DNA of 64,000 nt, taken from contig QZCP01000032.1 in assembly GCA_003956705.1 (NCBI GenBank), forward strand, positions 95,212 to 159,211, given 5' to 3'. Each line of letters starts with the position of its first letter. Position 1 is the stretch's first letter. The stretch is from Brevipalpus yothersi (Eukaryota > Arthropoda > Arachnida > Trombidiformes > Tenuipalpidae). A program made the translations under genes and the position numbers. This document shows, in pieces, positions 22,922 to 38,828 of this stretch. The notes below the pieces were generated by a model that did no database searches, was not told the DNA's origin, and was given only the letters and a program-made list of their open reading frames with translations.

Positions 22922-25900
22922 AGTTAGCTGAATCGATATTTTTGAGTGGGCTTCTCTATGATCCTATTTTGCTTTCCCTTTCCCTTTCTCTCTCTCTCTC
23001 TCTTCATTTATCGAGTGGAAAAACAACGTAAAGATGAGGATGCTGATCTCATTCGAAACGGATCAGGTATATCGTTTGCTTATGCAAATAAGTCATCCAC
23101 TCTTCCATGGATATACCAGAGGGAAAGCTTTTCTCTCTCTCTCTTACTATTTTACTCTCTCTTCACTGTATTCTCGTTCCTTTGGCGCGCTTCAAAATCA
23201 AGCTTTTCTTCCTCATCACACCCAGCTTCCAATGGTGATATCCAACAGTGAATTCTCATCATCGTAAACAGTGGTGAAGCCTCTATTTCAAGTTCTCACG
23301 CCCACCGATACTCAGCAAGTCCGCCTTCTCCAGAACTTTAGCCAGATAAACCCAATTCCAAGTGTATTCGATACTCTCTTCATCCCATTTCTTATTCCAT
23401 TGGATTCCACTCTTGGGACATTAGAAGAATATTCTCTCTTGAATCAGCAGACAAGAGATTCCTACATGTAATCGTAATGCATCTTAAATGTCGGGAATGT
23501 TGAAGAGAAGGTGAAGGATGTTGTTCAAAGCTCAAGTTAATTAGAGAAGCTTAAAATCAAGAGGATAAAAAATTAATCAATTTCAAGAGAGCTTTTCAAT
23601 TTTTTGTTGCTGTGAAAAATTGCACCTTCAAGAATTCTAATCTTCTTCCCACTTTCCTTGAATTCAATTTCTTTAGCTCCAGAATCCAAATCTCTATGCA
23701 ATTCAAAGATTTTGAAATGAATCTCCTAGTGAGAAGAGTGATTTATTAGGCCTATTTCACCCAAAAAAGCTCAGAATAGCCTCTCAGCATGGGCTCATGG
23801 AGAGTATTTTTCATAGAATATTTAGCCTTTTAGTTCAATTCCATTCACCGCTAATAATAGCCCTGAGGCATGAAATATTTCGCCTTTCAGGCAAATAAAT
23901 CTATTATTATCCTCTGTAAGAAAATGCTGGTCATATCATGAATGTCTGTTGGAATGGACATGGCCATGAGAGCATGAGTCTATGGAAAATACTGAATAAA
24001 ATATAAAAACCTTTCAAAGGGAAATGGTATCAGAAAATCACCGAGATCCTGAGCCAAGATATCAATACGATGAGAAAAAGGTTGAAAATACATTCAAAGT
24101 TGAGCTTGACATGTTTACTTTCAGTTACCTACTGACAAAGCTAAAGAAAACTAAAAATAAAAACTAAAAAGAGAGCCTCTTTCCTACTAGAGAAGGAATC
24201 TGTGTTAAAATCTTGCAGTTTACAGGAAAACTACACATAGATGCCAGTTCTTTTGGCCTTTTCTTTTGGGCATGTTTATGTGAAGATATCTTACATACTG
24301 TACTATTTTCACAGCCTTCTCTGCCATCTCATCTCAACTTTTTCATCGATAATCCTCTAGGATAAATGAAAAGTCAGTACTGGAGATGCTGATTCCTCTT
24401 AGATTGTGATACAGCTTTAGGAGCATTTTCATTTGATCGCATTGAAATTTTCTTTCCAGATACTTTTCACAATGTTTCTATGATTAGGAATTTGATTTGG
24501 AAGGTAGAGTTGAAAAATCTTATGAGCTCAAGTGGAAAAACTTATAGTGAGATGCTGACTGTGCTTTATTCTAAATCATTTTTGATTGAATTTTTTCCTC
24601 TCACCAGAATCATATTCTCTTACTTTGCTTCTCCTTTCCCAGGATCTGAAAAAACCCAAATTCTATGATTTGAACAATTCATGTCAGGAACGGAAAGAAA
24701 TTTCTTTTCTCTTATCCCATTATGCATTCAATCTTGATTTTGTTATCAATGAAAAAATCTCATTTAATATTCTCTCTATTTGGAATTGGAATACATGCTT
24801 GTCGACGATATCCAATATAACATTCAGAATCATATGATATTCATGATATTTTTCTCTTCTTCTTCGTTTGCCCCAGAAAATTACAACAAAAAGAAGATGC
24901 CAAAATACTTCGGCATCGAGCGTTTCTTAAGCGAACTGACACCTTCATCGGTGAACGTGAAGGTTTGTCAAAATATGTGGATCCTGATGTGTGTGCATGC
25001 TGCAATCTGTCAAAGCGTTACACTATCGCCGTCCTGACTTCCATTGGATTCATAATCAGTTTTGGAATCCGTTGCAATTTGGGAGTAGCTTCGCTTAAGA
25101 TGTTCAATGAAACTAACGTCGGTACGGTAAGTAATGATAATTTTCACTGGTGGAAGCTTCTACATGTTGTCAGTTGTTGACAGTGTTGACAATCCTCTTA
25201 GAAATTTATTCACGATGAGTAAGTTTTTCGAATTTTTTTGAGCACTCTACACTGTACATGGTATACTTTCCAAAAGTATCACTCTACGGTTACCAAAGAT
25301 CCAAGTGGAATATCACAAAGTTTTTCAGTGAACACAAAAAAATCCTACTCGCAGAGTATAAGAAGAGAGGATGGTACTCGATAGTGGGCTATGAAGCTAC
25401 TCGGTTAAGGGGAGAGAGAGAGAACAGACAGATCAATATATCGATTTGTGGCCTGGAATACTCTGACTCCAATGTGTATATGCCATTGCTTTCTCTTTTC
25501 CCATGTACGTGAAGCTGTACACCATATACAAGTTGAAACAGAGTGGCTCTTAAATTGTTCTAGATAGATAGAGATAGAGAGAGAGAGACAGAAAGAGAAA
25601 GAGAAAGAGAGAGAACTCTAATGGCAAAGACTGCTATCCTTTAGCCATACATTTTGGATCAACTATTATATTGGTGAATGGCAATCCTGATCTTTACCCA
25701 CTTTCCTGCACTTTCTCTCATCGAAGCTAGTCAGAACGATTTTGAATCACATGAGAGGAGAAGAAATAATAGAAGAATATATATATTTATAAAAGAGCGT
25801 CAAGGGCCTCGAGAGAAGCCTTTTGAATTGCTATGAAGATCATTGATAAAGTTGATTCTGATTGAAGAGTGAGAGTGATTTCGTACCTGAATCTGATGGA

Positions 25901-27500
25901 GATAAGATTCCTTATATATTCGATTGATACTCTCTCTCTCTTTTTTTCTTTTTCTCTCTCTCAAAATAGAGGGAGAAAAAAGTGATGATTAAAGAAACCT
26001 TCTATTCATGGCCTAAGGTAATTGACTTGGTTATTACTTTCCCGTTTTTCGATATATTGTGTGTGTGTGAGAAAGTGAGATCTTGTTCATCAGCCACTAC
26101 GAAATTGGAGTGAAAAATTTTCTTCTCCTCAAACATGAGAGAAAGTTGAGGGAAAAAAGAAAATAACAAATACACACACATATCCATATATGAAGCTCTC
26201 TTTTCATTTGAGAATGTTAGAGAAGATGATAAGATTTTTTTGTGAACCCATAACATGATGACTCTATCCTCAAGCTAAGATACGCTATGGAATAAAGCTA
26301 AATGGCGAGAATTCTCTTCTCACTAACAGAACCTTTTATCGCTTGCCAAGAAACAGAAAATCTCTCTCTCTCTCTCTTTCTCTTCAGTCATATAGATATT
26401 TCTTCTCGATTCTATGTGTATATGGGGGTATGTGTATGTGTGTGTGTGCATGAATACCAAATGCTATATCCTGTATCTCATGGCAGTAACTAATGTCAGA
26501 ATGAATTCACATCAAGCTTGGGGTGTGATTAATTCCAGCATGGAAGGAAAAGAAAATGACATACTGTGAAGAGAGAGAGAGAGAGGAAAGAGAAAAAAGG
26601 AAAGAGGAAAGAATGTCGAGTTGTGAAAAGGAATCCAAGATCTCTTTCTCTTCTCTCAGAATCATGGTGTGTATATCTACCTACCTAACTTTGAACAGAA
26701 TTAACCATGAACACACTTTTGGTCATCTCCTGGATACTCATTTATATTCACTCGATGACTCGTTAATACTCAACGCCACAAGTTCAACACATCAAGATAA
26801 ACATATCATGATATGAGCCAGACATTGGAATTTTATTCCTCTCTTTCAGTTTGTCTTTCTTTTTCGCTCTCTCTCTCTCTTTCTTTCACACAATAATTGT
26901 GAAAGCTTATCTTAGTCTCAAATGCATGGCAAATCATGAGTGCAATCAGAATTTCATTTAGACTTCCCGAGTCTGTGGGTATATTTACAAGTATGAAAAT
27001 TCAGCACCGTAATAGCATGGTTGATATTTTCTGAAAGTCATGAGCAGCATTTTGACAAAGAAGCTTTTTATCTCCATAAATTGATGCAACAATCAGCAAT
27101 ATTGGTCAATGTTTTCATGGTATTGCGTAATTTCAGGGTGTATAGTTTCGCCTTTCTTTTATGCGAGAAGAAAAGTTCAGATATCAGATTACAGGCAACG
27201 TGAAGAAGCAAAAAAAAGGAATTCTTTATCCTCTAATGGAGAAAAAATTTCCCAATTCTTCATCATAATATCATATCATGATATTGCTCAGTTAATAACT
27301 TGTTCTCACTGGTCCAAAGGTGATGATCGATCTCAGAATATCCGTGCGACCAGCGATACTCCATGATATAATTCGATTGGAATCTCATGAGGAAGACAAA
27401 AGAAGACATGTGAAAAGCTTATAATCATCATTCCAAGTGAAGCTGATGATGTGACCTTAGACTATGCTTGTTACTTCATTGGATCATGTGTCTTTCTTTC

Positions 27501-27551
<51 letters not shown>

Positions 27552-29126
27552 CTTTCATGATGTTGATCAACTCATTATCTAGAATTTCCATTGTATAATC
27601 TCTGTGAACATAGGAAGGCTTATAGTTGATTAATTTTCAAATCTCAAAGCTGTATTCCCTTTACCATGCTTACAACATGCTGCTGGAACATTTTGTTGAC
27701 ATAATCACACTGATGAAATGGTTCATCAAGTATTGACCCTTAATACTGGGCCAAAGATTACTGGACAAACTTTTTCCATAATCTTAATCATCCTTAATGA
27801 TCCAACATATGACATCAATTGTGTGTTTGTGAGTATTTCTGATTCGTTATGATGAAAGATGATGGCCATCAAAATTCCTTAATTAGTAGATGAGGATTCT
27901 GTCAGTGAAATATCGGAGACATGATTCGAAAATTATCATCATCTTTCGAGCTGCTGCTGTGTGAATATCATCAACTCCAAATAATCATCATCAGTATGTG
28001 ACCGGCACACATGTGGGCAAAGCTGATGGAAAAGTGTATACCAAAGATTTCAATGTACTTGAAATCACAAGAATGATCATGCTCTCAATGATTACAATCA
28101 TATTGCTGTTTTTACCTTGTTTTGCGCTTTTTGTCGCTATACGTTTGATTGATTCTTGGGCATGAAATGGGAGAACTCATTTATCCTGGAAAATGTACTT
28201 GCTAGAATGAAGTTCTCTCTCTCTCTCTTCTTTTATACTCATTGAAGCAAAAGTGATTGTCCGTTTGTACACAACTCTTATGGCTCTCATTGTGTATCCT
28301 GACCAAGCAAGACGAGCTGTTGAAAGAGAGAGGAAGAATCATTACCATGCAAGTACCATAAAGTATGCTCAGAATAGGAGTAAGAAGAATGAGGAGAAGA
28401 GGAAGAAGAAGAAAAGGAGTAAGACCAAAGGAAGAGAGAAAGTAGAAAGGATCTAGTTTATCTATGTGTGTATGTGTGTTAGAATGCCAATACATGGAGA
28501 GAGAAAAGTCTGAACGATACTACGGAACAATTGAAGCAGTGGGCATGCAAACATGCTCAAATGCATGAAGATGAAGGGCAAGATTTTGGATGGAAAGAAG
28601 GATGTGAGGAAGAGAGAGAGAGAGATGGAATGGAAAGATGAAGATGAACGAGAAAAGACATGCTGAGAAAAGCTACTCAATGAGAGGATGAACAAGTCTT
28701 GAATGTTCGATCGATTTGGGAGGCATCTTCTCGTTGATCGTCATCATCATAACATTTTCTCATCACTCTTTACTCTCTCTCTCGATCTTATGAAAAGGAA
28801 AGAGTAACGAATGGGCATTGATTCTTTTTTCCATCTCTTTCTTTCACTTTTACTTTCTCTCTCTCTTACTCATTGATCGTTTCGATGATGTGATGAAGAT
28901 GTAACTCAATTTTGTCATACTTCTTGTCCAACTCATGCCATTCCCATTCATGATTCTACCATGATTCTGTCCGTGATACTGACCATTTCACTTTATCATT
29001 TTCTCGCTCTGATCACTTCTTACTTTCTCTCTCTGTCTTCAGCCTCCTTCTCTAATTGATTCCTTCTTCTTTTGCTCATCTTCTTCATCATTCTTCGACC
29101 AACAATCTTTGCATGTACAAGACAAG

Positions 29127-29167
<41 letters not shown>

Positions 29168-31055
29168 GAGATAGCTTGAATGGTAACAAATCGAGGAATG
29201 ACTGCTGATTGGTAAATGATTTGATTTAATTCTGACACTAAACAGCTCAGATTCTTTTACTGATTCTACCATATTATTCGCTATTAAGGTACGCTGTAAA
29301 TAAGTATTCGCACAAACGGTGTGAATGATCAAATCAGACTGAATCAAATTGTGATTGTTGAGAGAGAAAGAAAGTTTTCACATTGAGTGAGGACATTGAG
29401 TTGAAAAAACTCAATAGTCAAACTATGATAAAAAGGAAATGAAATCAAAAGCCTAAAGGCTATCAACTCTTCCAATGTTGATACAAACTTCCATCCGTTT
29501 TTTTCCTCCACTCATGATGTCCTCCCTATTTGAATAGTGATTCTCGGAATAATATATATATATATATGTGTGTGTGTATTCAAATAAAAATTCGATAAAT
29601 TAATTTACCTATTTTTAGCTGCCAAAATGAGTCAGACTTTGGCAACCTCTTAACCAGACACATCAACGAGACATACTTTTACCCCAATATTAGTGGCAGG
29701 TATCAAGAGAAACACTCTGATACTGAATCGATGTAAACAATCATGAAAGTAAATTACCCTGAACTTGATAGCCTGATTCCATTTCAAGGATGCTGAATTC
29801 GTATGGATGCTTAGAGAAGAAGAGATAGAGGACAGAAAGGATAATGTTCTAATGTTTATTTGCTCTTCTTCATCCTAACTTGATCTCTCCAATGTCATCC
29901 ATTTCTATGGATGAAAGCTAAAGTTCCCGATGTCTCATAGAATGACTGAAACTTTAAGGAAATGGATACTTAGAATCTCAATGTACATGTATATATATCT
30001 ACAGCTTTTATGTCCAAACGTTTTGCCTAGGACACTTGATGTTCGAGTTTTACTATCAACTGGAGCAACAATACATTGGAGACATACCCAATTGTGTATT
30101 ACAAGAGTACATCAAAACACAGCTTGATTACAATTTTAAGATCAAAAAGAGTGCCCAAAAGCTCAGAATATTGCTTTGATTACTCTATCTTCCACAATAA
30201 TTCGAAATCTCATAAATCCTATTCTTTATGTACTTACCTCAACAGCCATTCAACGAGTCTGCAGTTGGTGAAAGTTTCGAATTTGACTGGACCTCAGAAA
30301 CCGTTAGTTTTGTGGACTCAGCCTTCTTCGCTGGCTACCTTGTTACTCAAGTACCTGGAGGATTTATGGCCTCAAAGTATCCTGCAAACAGGTATGATAA
30401 AAATAAGTACATGTATCATATTATGCGTTCATAGTGTTCTGATGGGTGACCTGGAATGATATTATATTCATTATATTGAGCAAAAATTTAATTCTTAACT
30501 TTTCTCTCTCTCTCTTTTCATTACTTTCCACAGAGTTTTCGGCACAGCAATAGCAATCTCTGCCTTCCTTAATCTTTTCCTTCCTGGTTCAGCATATTTA
30601 GGATCTTCAGCTTTCATATTCATCAGAATTCTTCAAGGCCTGGTTGAGGTAATTACTCATAAATTCAATCCACCCACACTATCCATGTGTTTTCCACCGT
30701 ACACCATGGTATATACCATAGTTATGCACCTAGAAGCCTGTGAATAGCCCGGTGAATGAGCCTAATTCACTATTGTTCTCAGTATTGATGAAAATTACTC
30801 CCTTCATTTGAGGTGTATATACCGTATGTATGTATATATATGCTCCAAGCAAGAGGCAACAAATCTATATGATGAACATGATGATAACAATGTGTAGATA
30901 AGCACATAGATTCGGTTAGAAGAAGAAAAAAGGAAGAAAGAAAGAGAGAAAGATCAAGAGAGACTGAATATGAATAAGGTGAGAATCATCATTATCCAGG
31001 AAGAGAAAGTGATATACTCTTCCCTCTCTTCCTTATCCACCATAATGATGATGGT

Positions 31056-31108
<53 letters not shown>

Positions 31109-34100
31109 TCCCTCTCTCTTTCTCTCTTTATGAGCGTGCGACTTTATTCTATGTTTCATACAACAATTTCGTCACCGCTCATGAACCACCCATCGTTATG
31201 CATGCGATACCATAAATTTAGGCAAAGATCATTACATATAAACTGGACAGCGATTTTGTATGTATGTAGTGGATAGTAGCTCGTGTAGTGACAAACTACC
31301 ATATTATGAGCCCATTTGGTTGGAGAGAGTATTTCAAGTTCAATGAGACAAAATATTCGAGTGACTAGTATCCAAATAGTTACCTGATCAACCTTTCCGA
31401 TACCTATTCTTGAAATTACTTTTTTTTCTCATAAACATCATCATCATGACTCTATTTCGATTCCAAGAATGCCCACGCACATTCACTTATTTCTCCTACT
31501 TCTAATTACTCCCAACTCATTGTCATCATCAGAAGCAAATATTCTATCACTCTCGTTAGTGGGAATATCAGTGTATATCAGAATAGAACGCATAAGAGAG
31601 AGAGAGAGAGAGAGAGAGAGCGAAGATTCCCTGATGAGTTCTTCGAGTAACAGGCATACCTGATGCTGATGAGCTAGTAGATGGAAGAGAGTAAAGTTAT
31701 GCAGCCCATCAAAAGTCTGTATGATGACTTACTCACCATGATGATGACAACCATTCTTGATGTACCCACTCACATAATCATGATGGATAAGAGCATTTTA
31801 TCTCCCTCTCTCTTTCGCTCTCTCTCTTATGCGTCCTATTCCCTTCGCCCCTTCCTCTGGAAATGATGGTAATGTTATTCCTTATACTTTTTCTGACCGA
31901 CTTATTTTGGCTCTTTTTGCCTTGCTCTTTCCACTATCTTCATATACATGTATTCTTATCATGGACCCTTCTATCTATCTATCTCTCTCTGGAATTCAGG
32001 GTGTCACATATCCTGCTTGCCATGGAATATGGCGTCACTGGGCGCCACCTGTCGAAAGGAGTCGCTTAGCAACATTGGCTTTCTGTGGTGAGTATTCTTT
32101 TTTGGTGGAGTTTCCGAGAGAGCTACTGGAAAAAGAATAGTGAGGCAGATCAATTCACAGAGCAGGAAATAAAATATTCCCTGATATTTTCATGCGCTCT
32201 GTTCATTTGTTTGTAGAGAAGCATACATATACAATAGAGCTCTTCCGATGGTCATGCTTATTGTGTTTGAAAAATTTTTATGAAATTGAATCTACTCTCT
32301 CTCTCTCTTTCTATCTCTCTTTTATCTATCAGGTTCCTACGCTGGAGCTGTTTTAGGTCTACCTGTTTCGGGATTCCTTACCGAAAAAATAAGTTGGAAG
32401 GCTTGTTTCTATTTTTATGGTTAGTACACACATATTATATACTATCATACATGTATGTGTTCTCTCTCTCTCTTTTCTGAGTGACACTTTCATGATGATG
32501 AATATGTAACGTCACTGGGAAGAAAATGTAGATAGACTGTTGACATTTCACTTTTTTTTGTAAGAAAATTCGTGATTATTTCCATATCGATTTATCAATT
32601 TATTCCTAATTTTATGCTAGATTTTTAGGCTAATGAGCTGAAAAACTTTACAGAATATTATTGAAGATGGAAAGTAGAGCTTTTTTCACAATTGTTGTCC
32701 CACTTTGTTATTAGTTGATACATTTGATTTTGTTGACATCATACTGCTTCATTGACTTATTCCACCAAGATATCAGATTGAAGGATATTTTGCTCAAGGA
32801 ATAAAACCTTCTCACCTGAACAGATAAGGAAGCCTCTCGGGAATTCTAGATTGGACCAAGTCTTCTTTATTTCTTCTTGCACAAAAATAATTTAACGAAA
32901 GGTCAGATAGATAAAGGGATCCCTCCAGAATTCATCTTACTATACTCTCTTTCTCCACACAAAATTAGCCATATTAATCTGAACTGTCTTGATTGTGTAA
33001 TGAGAATCTGATTTACGCAATATTCAATTGATCTATGTAATTTGTTCTTTCCCCAAAATTAGAGGAGCTCATAATTGGGAGGAAAATAAATAGTCATTAC
33101 TCTTAATATTGACATTCCTATTATTAGCTATCCAATTTGGCAGCAAAAAACTATTGAATCGTATTATTTCATACCAATAATTCATCAGGCAAAGAAATAA
33201 GTTCTCATTTGATTTACTGGAGTAATATCTTTCTCTCTTTCTCTGAGAGACTGTCTTGAGACTATCTGTTCTGTATGTTCTAATACTATGCAAATAATGC
33301 GCCCTCACTTGAGTAGAATCTATCAATATTGAATTGAGAAACTCGATCAAAATTTTCTGGAATAATACTCGATTCTTGGTTGGCAAGTTTTGAAAACCCT
33401 GAACTTTAGCTACACAACAACTCTTCCCATACTTGCCAATATCTTGCACTTTTTATGGAGATTTCGCTTGATCTCTCATGAATAGATTATAAACTTTTAC
33501 TTAGCACGCACGTCCTGTTCCATGGAGGATAGAAAAAAACTGATGAACTTTGATATTATCTATTCGTTATCAACTTATCTTATGGAAAATGTTGGAAAAT
33601 CTTCTCCCTTCGAAGTCAGCAGTTTTCAAATTCTAAACCTTGTTCCTATGATCAGATGGATGAGTTTTCAAACCATGTCTGAGATGTAATCGAAGAAAAA
33701 GCTCCTCCACTTTTCTCTATATTCTTTCCAAAGAGAACGAAATTCAGCTTTCGTTTACCTATCACCTTATCGAATTTCTTCTCATGACCTATGATCTTGA
33801 ACCAAGACTAATTAGAATGTTTCAAATGGATGAAGTTGAAATATCTGAGATGAATACATGAAATCAAATAATCAATTCGGTAAATATCAGTTCGTGGGAC
33901 ACACAGGAAGTGTGTATGTATGAGAATGAAAAAAATCTTCCAAGCTAATGTGATTAGCATCGAAAGCTGAAGAAAAAAACTCTCTTTCAGCCCACAAAAA
34001 GATCAACCCTTTCTCGAGTGTATGGTGAAAATTCTGAAAAGATAGAAAAACAACTATCGAACCTCCTTCTGTTCAGTATACAGAAACTTGACACCAATTT

Positions 34101-35976
34101 TCTAGACCAAAATTTTCATTTCATGATGGTTACCCTGTTTTTGTTGTATTTTTCTTTCTTGAGCACTTTTTTTTCTCAACATTTTCAATCTTCTTCACAT
34201 CCTCCCACTCTTATTCCCCTGAAAAACAATATACTTCTACTAAAGTCTTTCGTCTTTGTCTACCTTCCATCCTTCCATATATATATATCAGGTGCTTGTG
34301 GTTTGGCTTGGTATGCGCTTTGGTTAATAATGTCATTCGAGAAGCCAGCGAAGCATCCAACAATCAGTCAAGAAGAATTAATGTACATCGAAGAAAGTAT
34401 CGGAAATGTAGCTCAGACTCAACCAACGGTAAGTGTGAAAAATCTATAGACTATCGATCCATGATAAACATTTGAAAACCTGTAATTTAAGTGGGCAAAT
34501 TCTTTTTCTCTCTCTTTCTCTCTTTCTTCCTCTCTTCTTCCTTTCGATTTCTTTCGATTTCTTTCTTTTCTTCCCTTTTGTCTTGATGACATACTTTGCA
34601 CGGTCTCTGAGAATCGATCGAAGCTCAGATCACAGATCCCATCTTTTTAAGCTGATAATAATCTCAGTTTAATCGAATGGTGAGCTGTAGATCTTTGAAG
34701 CTCGATTCAAGATCTCGAGATCACCGAGGAATATCTTATACTTTATATATCCAAGAGAATTGAACAATACACTGTTACTACTACAAATACACCTCTACTT
34801 TTACTATAAGAGCTTTTCGAGAGATGAAGATTTATATAGAGATAGTATTGGCATTTCAAGAACAAAACTTATCCTTATTTTCAACAACTATTCACACAAA
34901 TACACTCACACATACATGTACACATAGACACATCTCAAGCAGCCACTGACCTATTCACCATAAACTCAACTGAATACTACTGCTACTAACTGTTATTACA
35001 GTAGAATACTGGGAATCCATGGGAGTTCCTAGTTGATCTTGAAATTCACACAGACATAAGTTATACAGTATTGTTATAAGCTTTTGTAGCATATCACACA
35101 AAGTGTCAGTTTGATCTCAGCTGGACTCATCACTTGTCGGTGTTTGGGCTGAAAATTAGCTTATTTTTATTTTATTTTTTTACGCTATTTTTCATTCATA
35201 ATTTCAATCGATCTGTTTACTCATGCTACTTTTTATAAGATGATGGATATGTTTAAATTTTGATTCATTCACACACTCACTAGAGGTGTATTGATTTCAA
35301 AAATTCAAACCTTGATACACTCAATAAATTTTGTCTTCAATATGACGAAATTTTTGATTATTGATCGGGAACGCGAAAGTTTTGATCAGAGATGTATATG
35401 TGTCATTCAAATGTTCTTAAATCTCTCTTCTTCACTCAAATTTTGTTTACAGTTAAGATCTACACCATGGAAAAAGATATTCACATCAATGCCTGTTCAT
35501 GCGATTATAGTGGCAAACTTTTGTCGTAGTTGGACATTTTATTTGCTGTTGACTAAGCAACCAGAATTTTTTAAGGTTGTTTTCCATTCCAGCATAGGAG
35601 AGGTGAGTATTGACTTTAATACTCATGTTATATAGTATGCGCTGGGTTTGTGTTTGGACTAAACATGAGTTTTGATCAATGACCAAAATCTTATGACCTT
35701 TTCTTGTATATATCATATTATATTACACGAAGAATTTTCTCATTTGAATAATAGATTTTTTGCTTAATATAAAAATGGCTCAGATTATAGCCACAACATG
35801 AGTGGAGAATTACTCATCCAAAAATTATTCCTATTTAATTCTCATTATCTCTACTGGGAGAGAATCGAATCATATTCTCATCACAAATCAGATCATATCT
35901 CATGCATATCAATCAATTGATTATAATTCCATTTCCGGTATCATCATTCACTCAAAAAGAGTGGCAACAGAGAGAG

Positions 35977-36035
<59 letters not shown>

Positions 36036-38018
36036 AGTGACTCAAAGCAAAGCCTCTCACAAATGCCTTGTCTTGTGATCAAAACTTATTCCTTCCATAC
36101 ACGATCATACTTGAGCTAATAATTTTTGGGAACTAATAATTCTCTTAAATCATTTTATCTCACAGAGTGGTACCTTAGGAGCACTTCCTCATCTATGTAT
36201 GAGCATAGTGGTGCCAATTGGTGGCCAAATTGCTGATCATCTACGGAGAAGCGGCAAAATGACAACTACTAACGTTAGAAAATTATTTAATTGTGGAGGT
36301 AAATACACACCCACGAGTATTTATATATATATTCTTTTTCCAATCACCATGATGATCTTCAGAGTAAACAGGGAATACCCACATGATAATCGAGTAAACT
36401 TTCTCTTTCTCTTTTTCGTTTCGTTTTTTTCCTCTTCTTTCGATAATCGATTCTGTTTATTCTAACGGTTCTTTGGAGGGTGATAGTGGTATTTATCGAT
36501 GAAGATACAGAATGATGACTGGTAGCAGTGCTGTTTCGATTCAATGGGCTTAGGGTTGAGTTGTTATGAATTATTCTCCCTGAAATATATAAATACAGAG
36601 ATGGGCTCATTGGTGTATTCTCAGAACAGAGCTGAATTATGATGATGCTGGCCATCTATTCTACCTCAATTATGAGCATACATATCGACTAGCATGTTCT
36701 TTATGGATATTTTCTCTCTTTTTCTCTTTCTTTCGAATGACCTACTACATATATCATATCTAAAGAATGCATAGTGTAGTGTAGTGTGTTAAGAAGAACC
36801 ATATACACATTTAGATCCCTTGAATCAGTTCAGATAGAAATTCATAACACTGTGCATGAGTAAATATTGAATTATTCATGATGATTATGTGAAAAATCTC
36901 CATTTTCTGTAAAAGTAAAAGACAGCCATACGAAAATTTGTCTGCATATCATTTGGCCTGTGTGTGTATGAATATCGCTAAATATAACTGAGATCATGGG
37001 TTGTATACCAAAAAATTTTGGATGGAAAACTTCCTATTTTTTCTAATGTAAAGCAATATGTGTACATTAATATATTGTGAGAAAGCGAGAGAGATAGTTT
37101 CAGTTCAAAATTCTCATCAATATGATCACAAAACATCATCATTCCTTTTCTCTATCATCATCATAGGTTTTGGTATGGAAGCTTTTTTCTTATTTATCGT
37201 TGGAATGACTTCAGTCGAATCAATTGCAATTCCTGCGCTGACAATAGCCGTTGGTTTCAGTGGTTTTGCCATCTCAGGTTTGTCGAGTTCATTGATTGAG
37301 TTATCAAAATTCATGATAAATAAATATATATAGATATGTGAAATGGATTGAATCACCCAAAAGTACTGTTATTTGCATTGAACATTTCTTCTATCTCTCT
37401 CTCTTCCTCTTTCTACCTTTTCATTGCCACAGGTTTTAATGTCAATCACTTAGACATAGCACCTCGATATGCTAGCATATTGATGGGTATATCAAATGCT
37501 TTTGGCACAATAGCTGGAATGTTGTGTCCAATAGTGACTACTATGATGACCAGAGGAGGAGTAAGTAACTTTATACACACACATTTATTTTCATTCATAC
37601 TCTCTTTCTCGTCTCGTCAGCCATTCATTGAATAACAGCATTTTTACTATGAAAAAATGGTTCAATTTATGTGTGTGTGTGTATGTGTGTGTGTGTATGT
37701 GTGTGTGTGTGTGTGAATGGATGAATGAATCAATGGACAATCTCATCCATCAACATGTACGTTTACCTTCCATTCACTCATTGAGATGTCAAAAGAGAGA
37801 GATAGACATTCAATCGATTCTCTGTGTGTGTACATGTGTGTATGAATATATATGTTAGTATAAAAGCAATACCAAATCAACTTGCTCATGTAACGGAAGA
37901 GCTTCTTTATTCAGTCTTCAGTCTTTTTCTGTCATTCTTTTTCCACTTGACTCTACTCTTTCACTTCCCTTTCATTTTCTTCCATCATTTGATTATATGC
38001 ATATAAGTTCAACATTAG

Positions 38019-38096
<78 letters not shown>

Positions 38097-38743
38097 ACCT
38101 ACCGTGTTCACCAAAATTCTAATTTGCTAATGGACTATGGTTGTTATTGTTACTACTTGTAGATCCATTCAGTGTTTTACCTCAGAAAATGGATGATGAA
38201 AAAGGAATGCAAATGGGCCAGATTTTTTGCTTGTCAATATATGTAAATATATATACATGTATGGTCAAATCTATTGTGAGAGATACTATTTCTATCAATT
38301 GAGTACACAAAGAATGGCAATTTTTGATGAAATGATCAAAATGCTTTCTATTTAACCACTTTGACTGAAACATTCTTCGATTTTCTGGGTCTCATGTTTA
38401 AGATAAATCTCATATATCACTGGTCAACTAGGAATATTACTCTTCGTTGTTCTGTTGTTTTTGCATCTATCCTTTTTCCCCTCACTTTGAGTGTTCATAC
38501 CTTGATCCATTTACATGAATTACCGATTTACAGTCACTTATTTGATTGCGAATACGCTCAATCACATACACCTCTTTGCATTTTCCATGAACATTCACAG
38601 GCACACAGGGTTAACTTTGTTTAGTCTTGATAATCGCCATGTGATCGTTTTCGGGCACCAATTTGACGGATAATAGTGAGAATGTAATCACCTCAAAACC
38701 AAATAAGAGATAAAAGTATCATGCAATTCTTCACGAAAGCTTT

Positions 38744-38828
<85 letters not shown>

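Larger units (their letters stand above)
21084..24876 (+). other. VGLUT intron 2
   Basis: 3.8-kb intron with (GA)n at 22486-22544 and 22882-22918 and a shorter (CT)n at 22987-23003. The open frames inside are repeat-driven or lack family signatures. Confidence 0.75.
25127..30245 (+). other. VGLUT intron 3
   Basis: 5.1-kb intron separating the first membrane segment exon from the TM2 exon. It contains (CT)n at 27505-27539 and a (GAAA)n-(GA)n compound repeat at 29125-29171. No nested coding exon is recognised. Confidence 0.7.

Noticed and set aside
25258..25512. 84-codon ATG-started frame in VGLUT intron 3
   Set aside because: Neighbouring VGLUT exons join in phase without it, it has no family signature and no good acceptor at its 5' end.
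33069..33449. 126-codon open frame on the minus strand inside VGLUT intron 7
   Set aside because: It begins with GTG rather than ATG, lies wholly in an intron and shows no family signature; chance length in AT-rich DNA is plausible.
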